DNA of 64,000 nt from Neospora caninum Liverpool (Eukaryota; Apicomplexa; Conoidasida; Eucoccidiorida; Sarcocystidae), in NCBI RefSeq assembly GCF_000208865.1, contig NC_018398.1:4550710-4614709 (forward strand). The letters are read 5' to 3'. The translations under genes were made by a program, and so were the position numbers. Under the pieces are notes generated by a model, which searched no databases, had not been told where the DNA came from, and saw only the letters and a list, made by a program, of their open reading frames with translations. Shown here piece by piece: positions 13,701 to 24,573 of the stretch (its first letter is position 1; the number at the start of each line of letters is the position of its first letter).

Positions 13701-16700
13701 GCCCGTAGACGCGCACGAAGACCGGGCGACAAAGAGAAGCTTGTGACGGGGAGAAATGGAAGAAATCGGCGTGCGTGTCAGCTGTGTGTCTCTTCTTCTG
13801 CACGTCCCAGGACCGCCGCAAGTTCGGCCCGATCGGATGGAATATTCAGTATGAGTTCACCACCGAGGATCTCGTCGTGTGTCAGAGACAGCTTCGGATC
13901 TTCCTGGACTCGTACAACGAAGTGCCATACAAAGTAAGCGGTTTCTCAGTTCCTTCGGTGCCGAGCTTTCGAACGGGGATTCAAAGCTTTTCGACGAATC
14001 GGAGACAACGTACAAAGAGTGCGTCACTCAGGTCAACAGCGTGTGCAACGGCTGTGAGACGCGTACGCGTGGTGGCCAAAGGTGCGGTTTTCCGGGCTAC
14101 TCGGGTGCACGAAAACAGAGTTTTTTGTCTCTCCCTTTTACTCGTCCTCTCGTGCAAGGTTCTGATATTTCTGGGAGCAAAGATCAACTACGGCGGGCGA
14201 GTAACGGATGATCATGACAAGCGACTGATCGAGTGCATTCTAAAATCCTACGTGAATGAGCGACTCATTGAAGAGGTAAACGCGGCACCGGCCATTGGAA
14301 GAACATGCGTACCTCAGAGAACAGAGAGAACGCCGGCGCAAACGGGGAGGGGAGACGGGACACAGAAAAGGGGGGGGTTGCGGATGAGCGAGTTCTTTGC
14401 CTGAAGGGGGGTGGCGTCTTCCCTACAGAGGTAGGTAACGGGATGTTAGAGACTTTCACCTCGCGCAGAGCGAAACACAGTGGTTTTACCTGCCCCGAAA
14501 ACCTGCGAGATAGCCTTCCTCAAGAGGTCGTTTGCCACTGCACACAGGGACCAGCGTACAAATTCTCCTCCTCCGGTCTCTACTATTGCCCAGACGCTGG
14601 CGACCAGGCTGGCTTCGTAAAATACGTGCAAAGCCTGCCTATGAACCCAAATCCCGAGGCGTTTGGTCTGCACGAAAATGCAAACATCAACTTTGCACAA
14701 ATCGAAGGCATGGTAAACGCAGGCCTGGAGAGGCTCCAACTGTCCTGGGCTCCTGGCACACAGGCCTGGATAAAGACTAGGGGTTCTCACTTTCGCAGCC
14801 GTGCGGAAAGGGGCGGTCTAGCACACGATCCGTCGAGGACGGATTTTTGTGTTCCTGAGATTTGAGCGGACTTGATTCAGTTTCCAGTTCAGCCGTATCC
14901 CGACTGAGACGCATAACTTTGGATACCCTTCAGGTTGTGGATACCAGTGTGCTATTCTAGACGTATAGTGGGAAGTCTGGTCAAGCACTAGTGCAGACAA
15001 AGCCCAGCGATATTGTGTATATGGTTTGTAATTTACATGGTGGACCGTAGTCAGGAAAATATAAAGCAGAAGCGGACAGATAGGCTGTACCTGTGTGTAC
15101 ATTGAATGGCCAATCCGATGTTCTTCCTCTAGATCTCCACCTCTTCAACAATTGGCGCTGAAGCAGTTTTGAACACAGGGGTGCTCGTGTTTGGCATTGT
15201 TTTTTTATGGAGCAACTTCTTTGTTGTGCCTCTCTTCAGAATCTCTTGAACTCTATTCTCTCCATGGCCCCTCGGAGTTCAGGGGGAGGCGGGAAAACGC
15301 GTGAACAGGTAGTCGAAGAAACGGCTAGTCAGATCCTCGAGAAACTCGTTGACGACTTCAACATCGAGGAAATTCAAAAGAAATACCCGACGCGCTATGA
15401 AGAGTCCATGAACACTGTCCTCACGCAGGACGCCATCAGGTTCGCTGTGCTCACTTGTCTTCATCAAAAGGTGTCTCTACTTTTCTGTCTGTGTAAACGT
15501 TCGGCAGCACTCTCCATTTCGTGGCAATTTACCTGTGAAGCGGTAGTAACATCCGAAATCGACGTTGATCAGGTGGCCAGGTCGGGGGTACTCTGCGTCT
15601 CCCAATCGCGATTGGGCAAGCGTAGAAGCTTCAGTAGAGCTGTAAGCGGACCGAGAGGAGCTACCAAAAACCTACATCGTGAGGTAGCAAAAATGCAGTA
15701 GGTGCTGTTTTCCAACGCGGGGAACCATGACGTATAATTACGCCCTCCGCTCGCGCATATGCTTGGACACATGCTGTGGACATGCTCGCGTATGTAGTTC
15801 CCCAAATACGCGATTTGGAAAGATCAACGAGAACGCTGTGGCGCCTCTTTGGGAAGCTAGAAAAGTGTAAACCGAGTCTAGATCTGAGGTGAAATCAAGA
15901 AGCCGAATGAAGACTATGCCCAGTTCTGAGTCCGGTGTCCCTCTATTGCTGTGACGGGGCAGATACAACGGTTTGCTCCGGGTCATGAAGAAGTCTATCG
16001 TACAGCTTCAAATGGCGCTTAAAGGGCGGATCGTGATGACGGAGGAACTGGACAAGGTCGCCGACGCACTATTCGACAACCAGGTAAAAAGTGTCCCAGG
16101 TGACTGGACGAGAGCGCACCCCGTGAGTTGCGGAGGTAGCTGTCCCCACAACATCCTAACCGGCACTTCGAAGATACTTTCGCTCTCTCGCGGTCCAATT
16201 TGATTTGCATAGTAGGCACGCTGTAGAATCATTTCCAGCAAGCAATGCGTTGTACCTGCACGTGGCTGCTGCGAAACACCGCGTGAAATGACATCTTTGT
16301 ACAGACATAGCATACAGGTGAGAGGAAAGCAACGGACCAACAACCGAAACTCTGCACACTTAAAGTCTCCAAATAATTTACGGGAATGAACGCGCGCTCC
16401 GTTTTCTGGCGCGGAAGCTGCGACAGAAAAAGATTCGTTTTCTCGAGCCTCTGAGCGCCTCGTGCTATGCGTTTTGCCAGGTGCCCAAGCTATGGGCAGA
16501 GAAAGGATTCTTGTCCATGAAGCCGCTGAGTTCTTGGACAAAGGATCTTCACAGTCGCATTTCCTTCATACAAGATTGGATTGACAATGGAGTTCCCGTT
16601 TGTTTCTGGATGTCCGGACTCTTCTTTCCTCAAGTAAGAGGCTCTATTTCGTGTGGAATTCTTTGTTGGCTCTCTTCAATTATCTTAGGTGAAGTCGGAC

Positions 16701-18215
16701 TACAGCGTACTGCACTGCGATTCATTGTCTCCGGATGTCCGGCGACCGGCAAATGCTTGCAAGCGGCAGCGTATGATGGACTTCCTTTGCGCGTTTTGTA
16801 GTCATCCTTACTGCCATGGGTTACGTGGACTGCTGTATGCATCCCATGTTTCAGTACGGGCTATACACTTTGAAATTTAATCTTGCATCCCTTTCCGAGC
16901 AAAGACCTCTCTTCCGAGCCTGCTCAGATCTTGGCTTTCTATTTTCTGCCTCGCAGGCCTTCTTAACCGGCGTATTGCAAAACTATGCAAGGATGTACGG
17001 CATCGCTGTGGATCGCCTGGTGTTTGACTTCAAACTGATGGACGACTTGGATCCCGCAACAGTGACGGAGCGACCGCATGAAGGCTGTTACGTGAACGGC
17101 ATTTTCCTTGAAGGCAGCCGATGGGACCGAGAGCGACATCTCCTGGTGCGGCTGCTCCCGTAAATACACGTTTGATCGTGCTCGAATTCGCAAGGGGCGA
17201 GCAACCTGGCACACCGAACCTGTCCAGCAGCATCAATAAGCAGGATACAACTTTGCATCGAGACCCGTTATCGTCAATGAGTGTGTTACACAGCGTTGAG
17301 TGACCACACCTGCCAGTGGCTTACGAGCTTCATATCTGCATTGAACGGGATCACAACTTCCATGTGGAGGAATGAAAACAGAAACATACAGTGATAGAAG
17401 GTCTCACACTCTACCTGTTTGCCAACCTCTCGCGTTGGTACACTCTTAAATGCACTTTCCTCAGGAGTGTGCAACTTGGGCTCAACCCACCCATGTTCGG
17501 GTTTTTGCAACATGTGTCGTTCCCCGGTTACACGTCTTCCCTCGATCGTTAATAATAACGCGGTTTTCACACTGTGGGGGACTTGAAGAAACACCGAAAT
17601 CAACAGGTGGACAGTTCAGAAGTCAGCGTGTGCGTGCGACGGCTCACTTCCTACACCCCCAGCTGCAGTTACGGGGAACGTACAAATCGCGCCTTCAAAT
17701 GGACACTGAGAGTGGGGGACAGCCGCACGCATAGATTGTTTGCCGTCCTTTTAGTTCAAGCTGTTGATCTTCTTTATTCCCTTCGAGGCAACTAGGAAGC
17801 CTGCATCTATCAGCTGTTCCAATGCGGACTCCTCCGACATGAACAGGCCATCTTCCTCGGTTTCATTTCATGCTGATGTTATCCTCTGGCGGTTGTGACC
17901 GGCGATAAGTCTTTTGATACCGAGTTTTCCAACCAGTGATTTCGGTTGCGGGTGTCGTTCCTGCAGGCTCCATCCAAGCCCAAGGTCTTGTTTGAGGAGC
18001 TGCCAGTGGTGTGGTTACTGCCAACTGCAGAACGGGCTCCGCCTACAACAGGAATGTATAAATGCCCTATTTATAAGGTTCCAAGTCGAAAGGGGACACT
18101 GTCAACTACAGGTCATTCAACGAACTACGTTATCAGTATAGAGTTGCCCACGTCAGATCCTGAGGCTGTCCCGATTAAGGCCGGCGTCGCCGGGTTCTTG
18201 TCCCTGCAGGACTGA
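65..18215 (+). CDS. Axonemal dynein heavy chain, inner-arm type, 3' half (27 exons, 5' end outside window)
   Basis: This is the C-terminal 1737 residues of a dynein heavy chain, the ATPase that drives sliding of axonemal microtubules; in coccidia only the microgamete carries flagella. The sequence shows, in order, AAA4, stalk coiled coil 1, microtubule-binding domain, coiled coil 2, AAA5, AAA6 and the C-terminal domain. The 27 exons sum to 5214 nt and every phase joins. The first visible exon follows a CCCCAG acceptor at 61-64, and the stop is at 18213-18215. Family features include the AAA4 P-loop GVRGSGRQS and the blocks [16 protein letters not shown] and [10 protein letters not shown]. The [15 protein letters not shown] and DNIPDTI blocks in the microtubule-binding domain, and a C-terminal tail after LPVVWLLP, resemble single-headed inner-arm chains (vertebrate DNAH1/3/7/12 group). 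That subgroup is an inference. The tail, linker and AAA1-3 lie left of the window. Exons are listed by module in the next entries. Confidence 0.95.
929..994 (+). repeat. CT-rich pyrimidine tract in dynein intron
   Basis: A run of about 65 bases made almost only of C and T, with many CTCT and CTTT units. It lies inside intron 321-1173 but more than 170 bases upstream of the acceptor, so it is longer and more distant than an ordinary branch-site tract. Similar shorter tracts recur in most introns of this gene. Confidence 0.8.
2968..5327 (+). other. Dynein stalk and microtubule-binding domain (exons 2968-3249, 3704-3832, 4403-4705, 5189-5327)
   Basis: Exon 2968-3249 is charged coiled coil ending in the conserved LTKPPAGV turn and EAVCIMFQ, where stalk helix 1 enters the microtubule-binding domain. 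Exons 3704-3832 and the start of 4403-4705 carry the globular tip ([17 protein letters not shown], a [16 protein letters not shown] helix). The rest of 4403-4705 is coiled coil 2, and 5189-5327 returns to the ring with LLLGLSDE and RWTEQ. Tip length is ordinary for axonemal dyneins. The KPDP-containing insert is the feature that points to the inner-arm single-headed class. Confidence 0.92.
4836..4990 (+). repeat. Degenerate TATG/ATGT-rich low-complexity stretch in dynein intron
   Basis: An imperfect run rich in ATGTATG, ATATGC and TGTATGT words in intron 4706-5188. A short pure AT run (5412-5427) occurs in the next intron. No coding potential is seen in either strand here. Confidence 0.6.
6088..8536 (+). 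other. Dynein AAA5 module (exons 6088-6234, 6628-6746, 7167-7371, 7660-7803, 8263-8536)
   Basis: The module opens with [16 protein letters not shown] (normally G-D-x-x-x-x-A), followed by the [14 protein letters not shown] segment and the [16 protein letters not shown] block that marks AAA5. KWVLIENV is the Walker-B-like strand, and [17 protein letters not shown] the sensor strand. The fifth exon starts with [11 protein letters not shown] and runs as a long helix ([16 protein letters not shown]). All phases join (1, 1, 0, 1, 1, 2). The intron 6747-7166 contains a long microsatellite, listed separately. Confidence 0.92.
6849..6986 (+). repeat. Compound microsatellite (AT)n + (ATAGAT)n + (GATA)n in dynein intron
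   Basis: A perfect AT dinucleotide run of 14 units at 6849-6876 is followed after a short spacer by a hexanucleotide ATAGAT array and then a tetranucleotide GATA array, to about 6986. It sits within intron 6747-7166, between the exons that encode the start of AAA5. It is probably length-polymorphic between strains. Confidence 0.92.
9217..12994 (+). other. Dynein AAA5-AAA6 region (exons 9217-9349, 9446-9580, 10027-10296, 11057-11303, 11772-11928, 12784-12994)
   Basis: Exon 9217-9349 carries [12 protein letters not shown] and [12 protein letters not shown], a very conserved dynein segment. 9446-9580 and 10027-10296 are the helical linker between AAA5 and AAA6 ([25 protein letters not shown]). 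AAA6 starts at 11057: [39 protein letters not shown] (Walker-B-like strand) and [17 protein letters not shown] with [15 protein letters not shown]. The acceptor before 12784 is CCAAG, with a weak pyrimidine tract. It is fixed by the phase-2 join that completes an Arg codon. Confidence 0.92.
10591..10730 (+). repeat. Compound microsatellite (TA)n + (TATC)n in dynein intron
   Basis: A TA dinucleotide run at 10591-10624 is followed by about 20 TATC tetranucleotide units at 10641-10720. It lies in intron 10297-11056. It is the mirror-type motif of the GATA array in the upstream intron. Confidence 0.92.
13811..18215 (+). other. Dynein C-terminal region (exons 13811-13933, 14159-14275, 14548-14712, 15240-15439, 15963-16083, 16481-16633, 16957-17145, 17967-18215)
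   Basis: The region starts with [16 protein letters not shown] and [13 protein letters not shown], then YKFSSSG and the FGLHENANI block. Next comes a helical stretch with a Gly-rich loop (SSGGGGK). [12 protein letters not shown] is joined across the 15440-15962 intron by a phase-2 Arg codon. The final exons carry [46 protein letters not shown] and [16 protein letters not shown]. The stop follows AGFLSLQD. The C-terminal domain is complete, so the right end of the gene is intact. Confidence 0.92.
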
Positions 18216-20113
18216 TGGTGCGCCGGCCTTCTTCCGAAGCATCGCATTCAGCCCCTGACAGTCTTGACACGCTTGCTGTTTCTGCCTCTCAACTTGTCAC
18301 GAGGGCCGTTCTCTGCAGAAAACTTTTTTCCATCAACGTGCAAGATTTATGACCTGGCTGGCAACTTCGCTGCCGGTCCTCCTGAGGTCTGTCCGCGGCG
18401 TCGGGCACCCTTTCTACTCCCAAGACACGACGCAAACCGCATTATACGGGTTCAAGTATAGACATGCCGAGTGATGGCGACTTGAAGTGAAAACTGTTCT
18501 TCCGGTGACTGATCAACTCACACGAGAGCGCACGGGTGCCGTCCTCGGTGTGACGAAAAAAGAGGCTTAGAGGACGTCCACGATGTTGATATCTCATCCA
18601 GAATGCTCCCACATCCTGGCACACCTCGAAACTATCAGCTGCTGAAAAAGTGAGAGCATCTCTGAGGGCCATGACTCACAATGGCCTGACCACTACGTAC
18701 AGAAAGACAGCTTATTGCCTTACCCAGGTTTCTGCGCAAAAAGCGATCGACACGTTGCTTGCAACAAAGCCGGAGGTCACTATATTTTCGAGAAGCAAAC
18801 GAACCTTGGCCTGCTGCTGACTCAATTCTATAAGGTGGGGAGGTATCGAAAGACAAGCTTCTAATGTCGGTCGTTGGGTCTCTCCCGTCCGGGCCCCCGT
18901 GGGCAAAACCAGGCAACTGTACATGCGTATAAGGCTGCCGTATTTGTGTCGTTGCCATCCAAAACGTGGATTTCATGAGAGCAAGTGCCTGCTTAGGCCT
19001 GTCAAAACGCGCAGACAATTTTCTCCACAAACTGTCTTTACATTCATCTTTTGCAGACTATACGGCACAGCTGCGCTGTTGTGTCCCAGGGACTCGGGGT
19101 GTCTGATTGCTCCCGGCCGAGTTTAGAAAAAGTGATTTGCTGGTGCGCCTGGTGGAACAGAAAGCGCAGAGAAATGCGTCGCTACTGTTGGTGACTGGAA
19201 CGTGTCGCAGCAAATGTGTGTCTGGGAAGGAACCTAGGCCGCAACTTGCTTTCTCTCAGGAAGGGGACGGACGCTCTGTGGGCAAAAGTTTGGCTGTCTG
19301 GTACCTTACGAAAATCTGCAGGTGTATGTGCGCGGGTTCTTCGCGAGCATTTTCAAAAGATCTTCCATTCTGCTAGCGACGTCTTGCTTGAAACCGCGGG
19401 CCCCGTCCCGATACCGTCCTATGCCGGCTGGTTTTTCATGCCGGAACCTTCTCGCCGTCGGACGATGTGAGAGGACAGTGCCACGGTGGGAAATTCTACG
19501 CGCGGCGTGCTCGCTCGACAGAGGGTTTCTGGCCGCAACCTCTGCCCTGTGATGTCCCCGCTGAGGTGAGCTGGCGCGAAGACGGCCACGTCACAGGCTA
19601 GGGCGATGTGAGGTTGGACACCTTGGTAGCAACTGTTTATCTGTCCTTTCTTCCATTGTTTTTGAAAGGCAGGGAGAGAAGGGGCTTTCACGTGTCCAGA
19701 AATCCTTCCAGGCGGATGTGTGAACTTTTTTCGCAGACCTGGACTTCGTTTTCGGCGTCGTTTCTCGAGTTGAACAAGTGCTCGTGCCCTCTGTGCGAAA
19801 AACAGCGTCACAGCAGACAGCGCGTGTCCGCATCACAAAGTAGAGCGGTTCTTCCGCTTTGCGTCTCTGCCGCCGCGTGCGCGGTCTATCGCCTGTTGCC
19901 AAGCTTCTGAGGTACCACCTCGTGGTGGCCGAATAGAAATTTTTACTATTTCCACTGGTCCCTTAGTAGACCCAGTCTTCTCGGTTCTGTGTGTGAAATC
20001 CCGTCTGTTTTCTGTCTTGCGCCACGGCCGCGCTGGGAGACCTGGTGGCTTTTTCTGGGCCGCGCCAGCGTTCGCACAGTTCGTCCTCCAACTTTTTTAA
20101 GACGGTGGAAAAA
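18216..20113. other. Spacer between dynein and transporter genes
   Basis: About 1.9 kb with no frame I can support. It should hold the dynein 3' untranslated region and the promoter and 5' untranslated region of the transporter. Short open frames occur on both strands, but none has splice sites or family resemblance. The 434-codon antisense frame over the transporter extends into its right edge and is rejected below. Confidence 0.6.
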
Positions 20114-21384
20114 ATGTCGACTCTTCAAGATATTCGACTGCCAACGTGGCAGGACATTCGGCGGTTCGTTCAGGACCCTGAAATCGTCACCGCTGAAATC
20201 CTTTTCCTCATCCTTACCTTGTCCAATGTCTTCGTCATGTACCGCCTTTTCCTCGACGTGGTCCCCTACCCTGTGTTTGTCACCTGGTGGCAACTGGCCC
20301 AGGGTCTCTTCATGGCGTGGTGTCTTGGTGAAACTGGGAAGGAATTCCCGAAATTCGCCTACTTTCCCCGCGTTGAGCTCGACAAAAAGCTGCTGAAGAA
20401 ACTCGTTGTCCCGGCAGTCGTTAACGCACTGATGCTTGTGCTCGCGAACGTGGTGCTCTACCGCACTAACTGCATCGCAACTTTGCCGGTCACTGTTTCT
20501 TTCGCAGTCGTCCTTCACCACGTTACACGTTTCATTGGGTGCGGTGAGGAATACATGCCCTTGAGGTGGCAAGCGGTTGGCATGCTCATGCTCGCCTTTA
20601 TCCTTGGATGCACCGACGCGAAGACTGTCGGCGCGCAGGTTCTCCCGTGGGCTGTGTTGTATTCCATCTTTTCCGCAGCATTCCGTGCCGCGTATCTGCA
20701 GAAAGTGATGCACGAAGTCGACGGCCGAGGAAACCTCCTCTACAACCACCAGCACGTCATTGGCGTTATTCTCTTGCCCGTTCTCTGCCTTCTGTGCGGC
20801 GAATACAAAATTCTCACCAGCATGCCGATGAACTTCACGCTGCTGCACACGTGGCAAGTGTGGGGCTGCCTCGTCACAGTCGGTGCCCTTCCCTTCTTGA
20901 AGAACATCGTTTCTAACCGCCTTATCCGCCGCACCGGACAAGGCCCATGGAGATTCCTCGAAATCGTGTCCATCGCCCTCGTGTTCCTCATCGGTTTGGG
21001 CTTCGGTGTCCCCGGCTGGCAAGGATTCATTTGCATCATCCTTGTCCTCGCAGGCCGTACCTTCTGCGCATACGACGTTATCATGAACGCGGCTGAGGTG
21101 GAAGCCGCTCGTGAGACTCGTGGCGGCGGTGGCCCCGCACCGCACGAGTTGGGCGATGCCAACGAGCTGGAGACGGGCTCTCAGTCCTCCCAGAAACCCT
21201 TCCTGCAAGCAATCGAGGAGGATGGTGGCGAGGTAAGACGATTGAACCATTTTTTCTGTGCGGTGAAAAGATTTTGAAGGTAATCGTCTACGGTTTTCGG
21301 GTTTTCATGATTCCTACACTGTCTGTGTGTGTCTTTCGGCAGAACTACTCCGACATCCGTGATGACGAAGTCACAACGAGCTAA
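20114..21384 (+). CDS. Nucleotide-sugar transporter of SLC35 / drug-metabolite transporter superfamily (GDP-fucose-transporter-like)
   Basis: A 386-residue polytopic membrane protein in two exons, 20114-21232 and 21343-21384, joined in phase 0 by a GT-AG intron. The start is the first in-frame ATG, in a good context (GGAAAAAATGTCG); the frame is open further upstream but without an ATG. Roughly eight to ten hydrophobic segments are visible, beginning with EILFLILTLSNVFVMYRLFL. The blocks PVFVTWWQLAQG, LQKVMHEVDGRGN and LYNHQHVIGVILLPVLCLL line up with the SLC35C1 pattern (FVTFYQ, TKVLPAVDG, YNNVNACILFLPLLLL). Proteins of this family exchange a nucleotide sugar for GMP/UMP across the Golgi or ER membrane. 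GDP-fucose as substrate is an inference from these blocks only. The C-terminus is a polar acidic tail (NYSDIRDDEVTTS), most likely cytosolic. Confidence 0.85.
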
Positions 21385-23857
21385 GCAGTTCTCCCAGCTG
21401 ATGCTATGTCTACTATAAGGACCTGAGACTCGACGGCGCCAGTACCTCCGCTCTCTTTTGTGAATCGGACTGTGTTGTACATTGGCGACGCAACCTACAT
21501 GTATTTTGATGGGCGACGCTGTCAGAATTGTTTCTGCGTTGTGGTTGGAGATGGGCACTGGTCCTAGGGGTAGTGCAACTGGAATCGCAGCTTCATCTGT
21601 TTGCATTCGCAAGGGTATCTTTAACCGTGAGCGTTTTCATCCCGATGTACGCTGGATGAGACTTACGACAATCGGCAGCTCCCAACTTCGTCTGGTCCGG
21701 TGAAATATCTTTCGGGGAGATGTCGTGTCCCGGTGATGTCGGCATAGTCTTTGACGTTCCTTTGTTTTTTGTGGGAATGACAAACTGTCGTGATGACTCG
21801 GTGTCTCTGGGCGCCGGAAAAACTGCTTGACCTGCCTGATTCTTTACTCCTTATACTTCAAGAAGCTTGCATTCGGTTATCTCGTGTGCCCGTCACTTGG
21901 CTGCTTTCTGTGCCGAACATGGTGTATTCGTTGTACGCCCAAACCACATCCTCTCATGTGAGATCAGATGAAGGGCAGTGATCCATAGGTTTGATAAATT
22001 GTCCTTCAAAACACGTTGTTCGAGAATTGTACGCTGCTAGCAATCTCTCCAGGATGTGTTTAAGGGTGACACTATACGCGAAAGTCTGTGCTAGTCCTGC
22101 CATGCATTGTGACGCTCGACCACCGTTCCAGGTTTTTCACGGGCTAACTAGAGATTGACGAACAGCTAGTCATCAGCTGGATATTTTTGCAGCACACCTC
22201 TTCCGTAGCGCAGCGATAGACAACGCCCATCCAGGTGTCGGGGTTATGCGCGGACCTGGACCGCCCCAAGTATCGGCTGAGAACACTTGCGCGATACATT
22301 TTGCCCCTGGTGTCATTCGGGTCTAACGCTATTCCTCCTAAACTTGTGACTAACGGGGTGGCACACAAGGGAGGAAATCACCCAGTCACAACTGCAGCAC
22401 CCAGCGGTGCTGTAGGCCACTATTGCACAAGCAGTCAAACTCAGTGCATGTTCCCGCTTTTGATGCATCCATAGCTGCCCCCGAGATGTTGCAGCCCTAT
22501 CATCACCAAGGACCGAAAAGAGAGAAACGTTTTTTCCAGTGACGGGGAAAAAAGTGGAATGGAAGAGAAACTGCCACCTGCCGTTCGTGTGGCGATTGAG
22601 GACGCCTTGTTTCCGGATCTTGTGTCCTGTGTACGTACAGCATGAGGAATGTGGCAGCTGTCTTTTGAGTGCATACTTCCTGTCAAGTGAAATCGAGTTC
22701 CGCGTTTTCAATCGTACGATAGCGCGAAAAGTATGGCTGCTGCTCCTATAGAAGGATTGTGCACGTCCCGTAACTCGCAAGTCGTACCCTAATTAGCCCT
22801 AGCCCTCTGGTGGTCTGACAGAGTTGAATCATGGAAAGGAAAAGAGACAACGACGAAGTAAGCCCATAGGAAAACTGTCTATTGTAGACTCCATATGACA
22901 TTGACCGATAACTAGGTCCGTGTTCTGAAGCGTAAGCCCCTGCACATTTCCTCGCGAACGTCTTCGGCGAGTACCGTGTCTTGATAGAGGAGCTCCACGC
23001 AGTTTCAAAAGTGGCTCTACGAATGTCCTCACGAATCAGACAACTTAAGAAAGCTCTCCAAGATGCAACGTACGTTTAAGATACTTCCATGATTTGTGAT
23101 AGCGTAAGGTGAAGACCTATTAGCGCATGGCCCCCCAAAAGCAGAGTGGCCGAAGAGGCAGGGTTCAGCGAATCGGCTAGGGCATGCAAGGAAACACGGC
23201 TCGCTGGCGTTTCTCCAGCTTCTGCGCACAGCGCCTCCCCCCCACCGAAAAAGGCAAAATACGCAGACCGTGTCACTGCGAGCAAGGCGGATTTGCAGTC
23301 CATCTGCGAAGAAGCGACAGCTCTTCACGTGAGTCAGTGATTCGTGCACGGCTAGCCCCTTTCCCATTTAGTGTGCCTCGCTAGGAGACGGGCTGGACTC
23401 CATCGACTGTTGGCATGTACAAATATTTTCCTCCGACACGGGAAGGACGTCATACACCTATATCGTGCGAGAAAATTGATGAGCTTTGCCCAGCCTGTAG
23501 CTGGGCACGTTCTGTGTTTAACCAGCCTGGAGCAATGTACTTGGGCTTCCCCCAGTGCCCTGGCAGACCGAACCGACACAATGCGAAATCGAGACACAGC
23601 AAGAATGATGGTAAATTGAGCAACAGGCGCACTCACGACCGTTAAACCGACTAATCCCGTCTTCCGTCTAATCTGCTTTTTGACAACCCTCTGCGGAGAA
23701 GCGTGCGTGCGTATCACTACATTCCTAGTTTTTACATAATTCGTCGATATAGCTGTGGATGGCCCGGCGAAGCCTGTTTTCAAATTTCTCCGATACAACA
23801 GGCAACCTTGACTAGTCGGGGAACGACTTAAGAAGCGTCACCCCGATACCAAGCATG
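21385..23857. other. Tail-to-tail spacer between transporter (+) and golgin (-)
   Basis: About 2.5 kb between two facing stop codons. I see no frame with splice sites or family resemblance on either strand, and no tRNA B-box in a foldable context. It presumably holds both 3' untranslated regions. Confidence 0.6.
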
Positions 23858-24573
23858 TCACTTGGTTTCCTCGTTAAGGAATTCAACGAATCTCTCCGAC
23901 AGCCTTTTGCCCTGCAAGCCGTGACACACGCGCGCATGCAATATTGAATTCACACCTCAGTCCTACGGGAGTGAAACTGACAATGTTGCGTTTAGCGAAC
24001 ACCTACCAATGCAGACTCGCCACATCCCGCGTATGCAGGAGACATACCTGGTCCTGGTCCCCTTGGGCTCCTTTCCTGGTGCGAATGCCAATTTTTGCTC
24101 TGTCTTCCTCCGATAACTGGAGCACGTCGCATATCAACAAAAAGACTTCATCTCGCCGCCGAATTTGGCCCTGAACACATAGTGCGACTGCACAGCCCAG
24201 CCACCATGTATGAATGATCCTTCTGCCACTCGTTGATTGTGTTTACGATGGGGAATTAGGACAGAATATCAAGTTCTTTGCCTGGAGCTTTGTTACGTTC
24301 CGTACAGTTGTAGGTAAAAGGTATGTTAGAGACTCAGACTAGCGTTGGAGCATATTGTTTCATTCGATAGTCGACGCTCAATCTTACCATGCATAGCTCT
24401 TTTCCTGTACCACTTTTTTTTTTCACGCATCCTGTCTCGATACTAGGCCGTATGCACCTACTTCCAGAGCTTGGTGCTTGGCAATCATTTCAGATATTAG
24501 TCGTCGGTCTACATAATATTCGCGTTCGTCTTCCTCCTTCTGCTGCCGTTCCAGTATCTTTTCAATCTCGTCT
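23858..24573 (-). other. GRAB-like C-terminal domain of the golgin (exons 24573-24462, 24170-24048, 23911-23858)
   Basis: Residues about 726-821. The first exon has a charged helix (EIEKILERQQKEEDERE) leading into VDRRLISEMI. The second begins GQIRRRDEVFLLICDVLQL and continues SEEDRAKIGI. The last ends ERFVEFLNEETK and a TGA stop. In family members the first helix pair binds GTP-loaded Arf1/Arl and the end helix packs on it. The three exons are separated by introns of 291 and 136 bases, both joined in phase 0. Confidence 0.72.

Noticed and set aside
19946..21250. 434-codon open frame on the minus strand over the transporter gene
   Set aside because: It lies exactly antisense to a well-supported membrane protein. 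Its composition (His, Asp, Glu-rich) is what the complement of hydrophobic codons gives, and it has no family resemblance.
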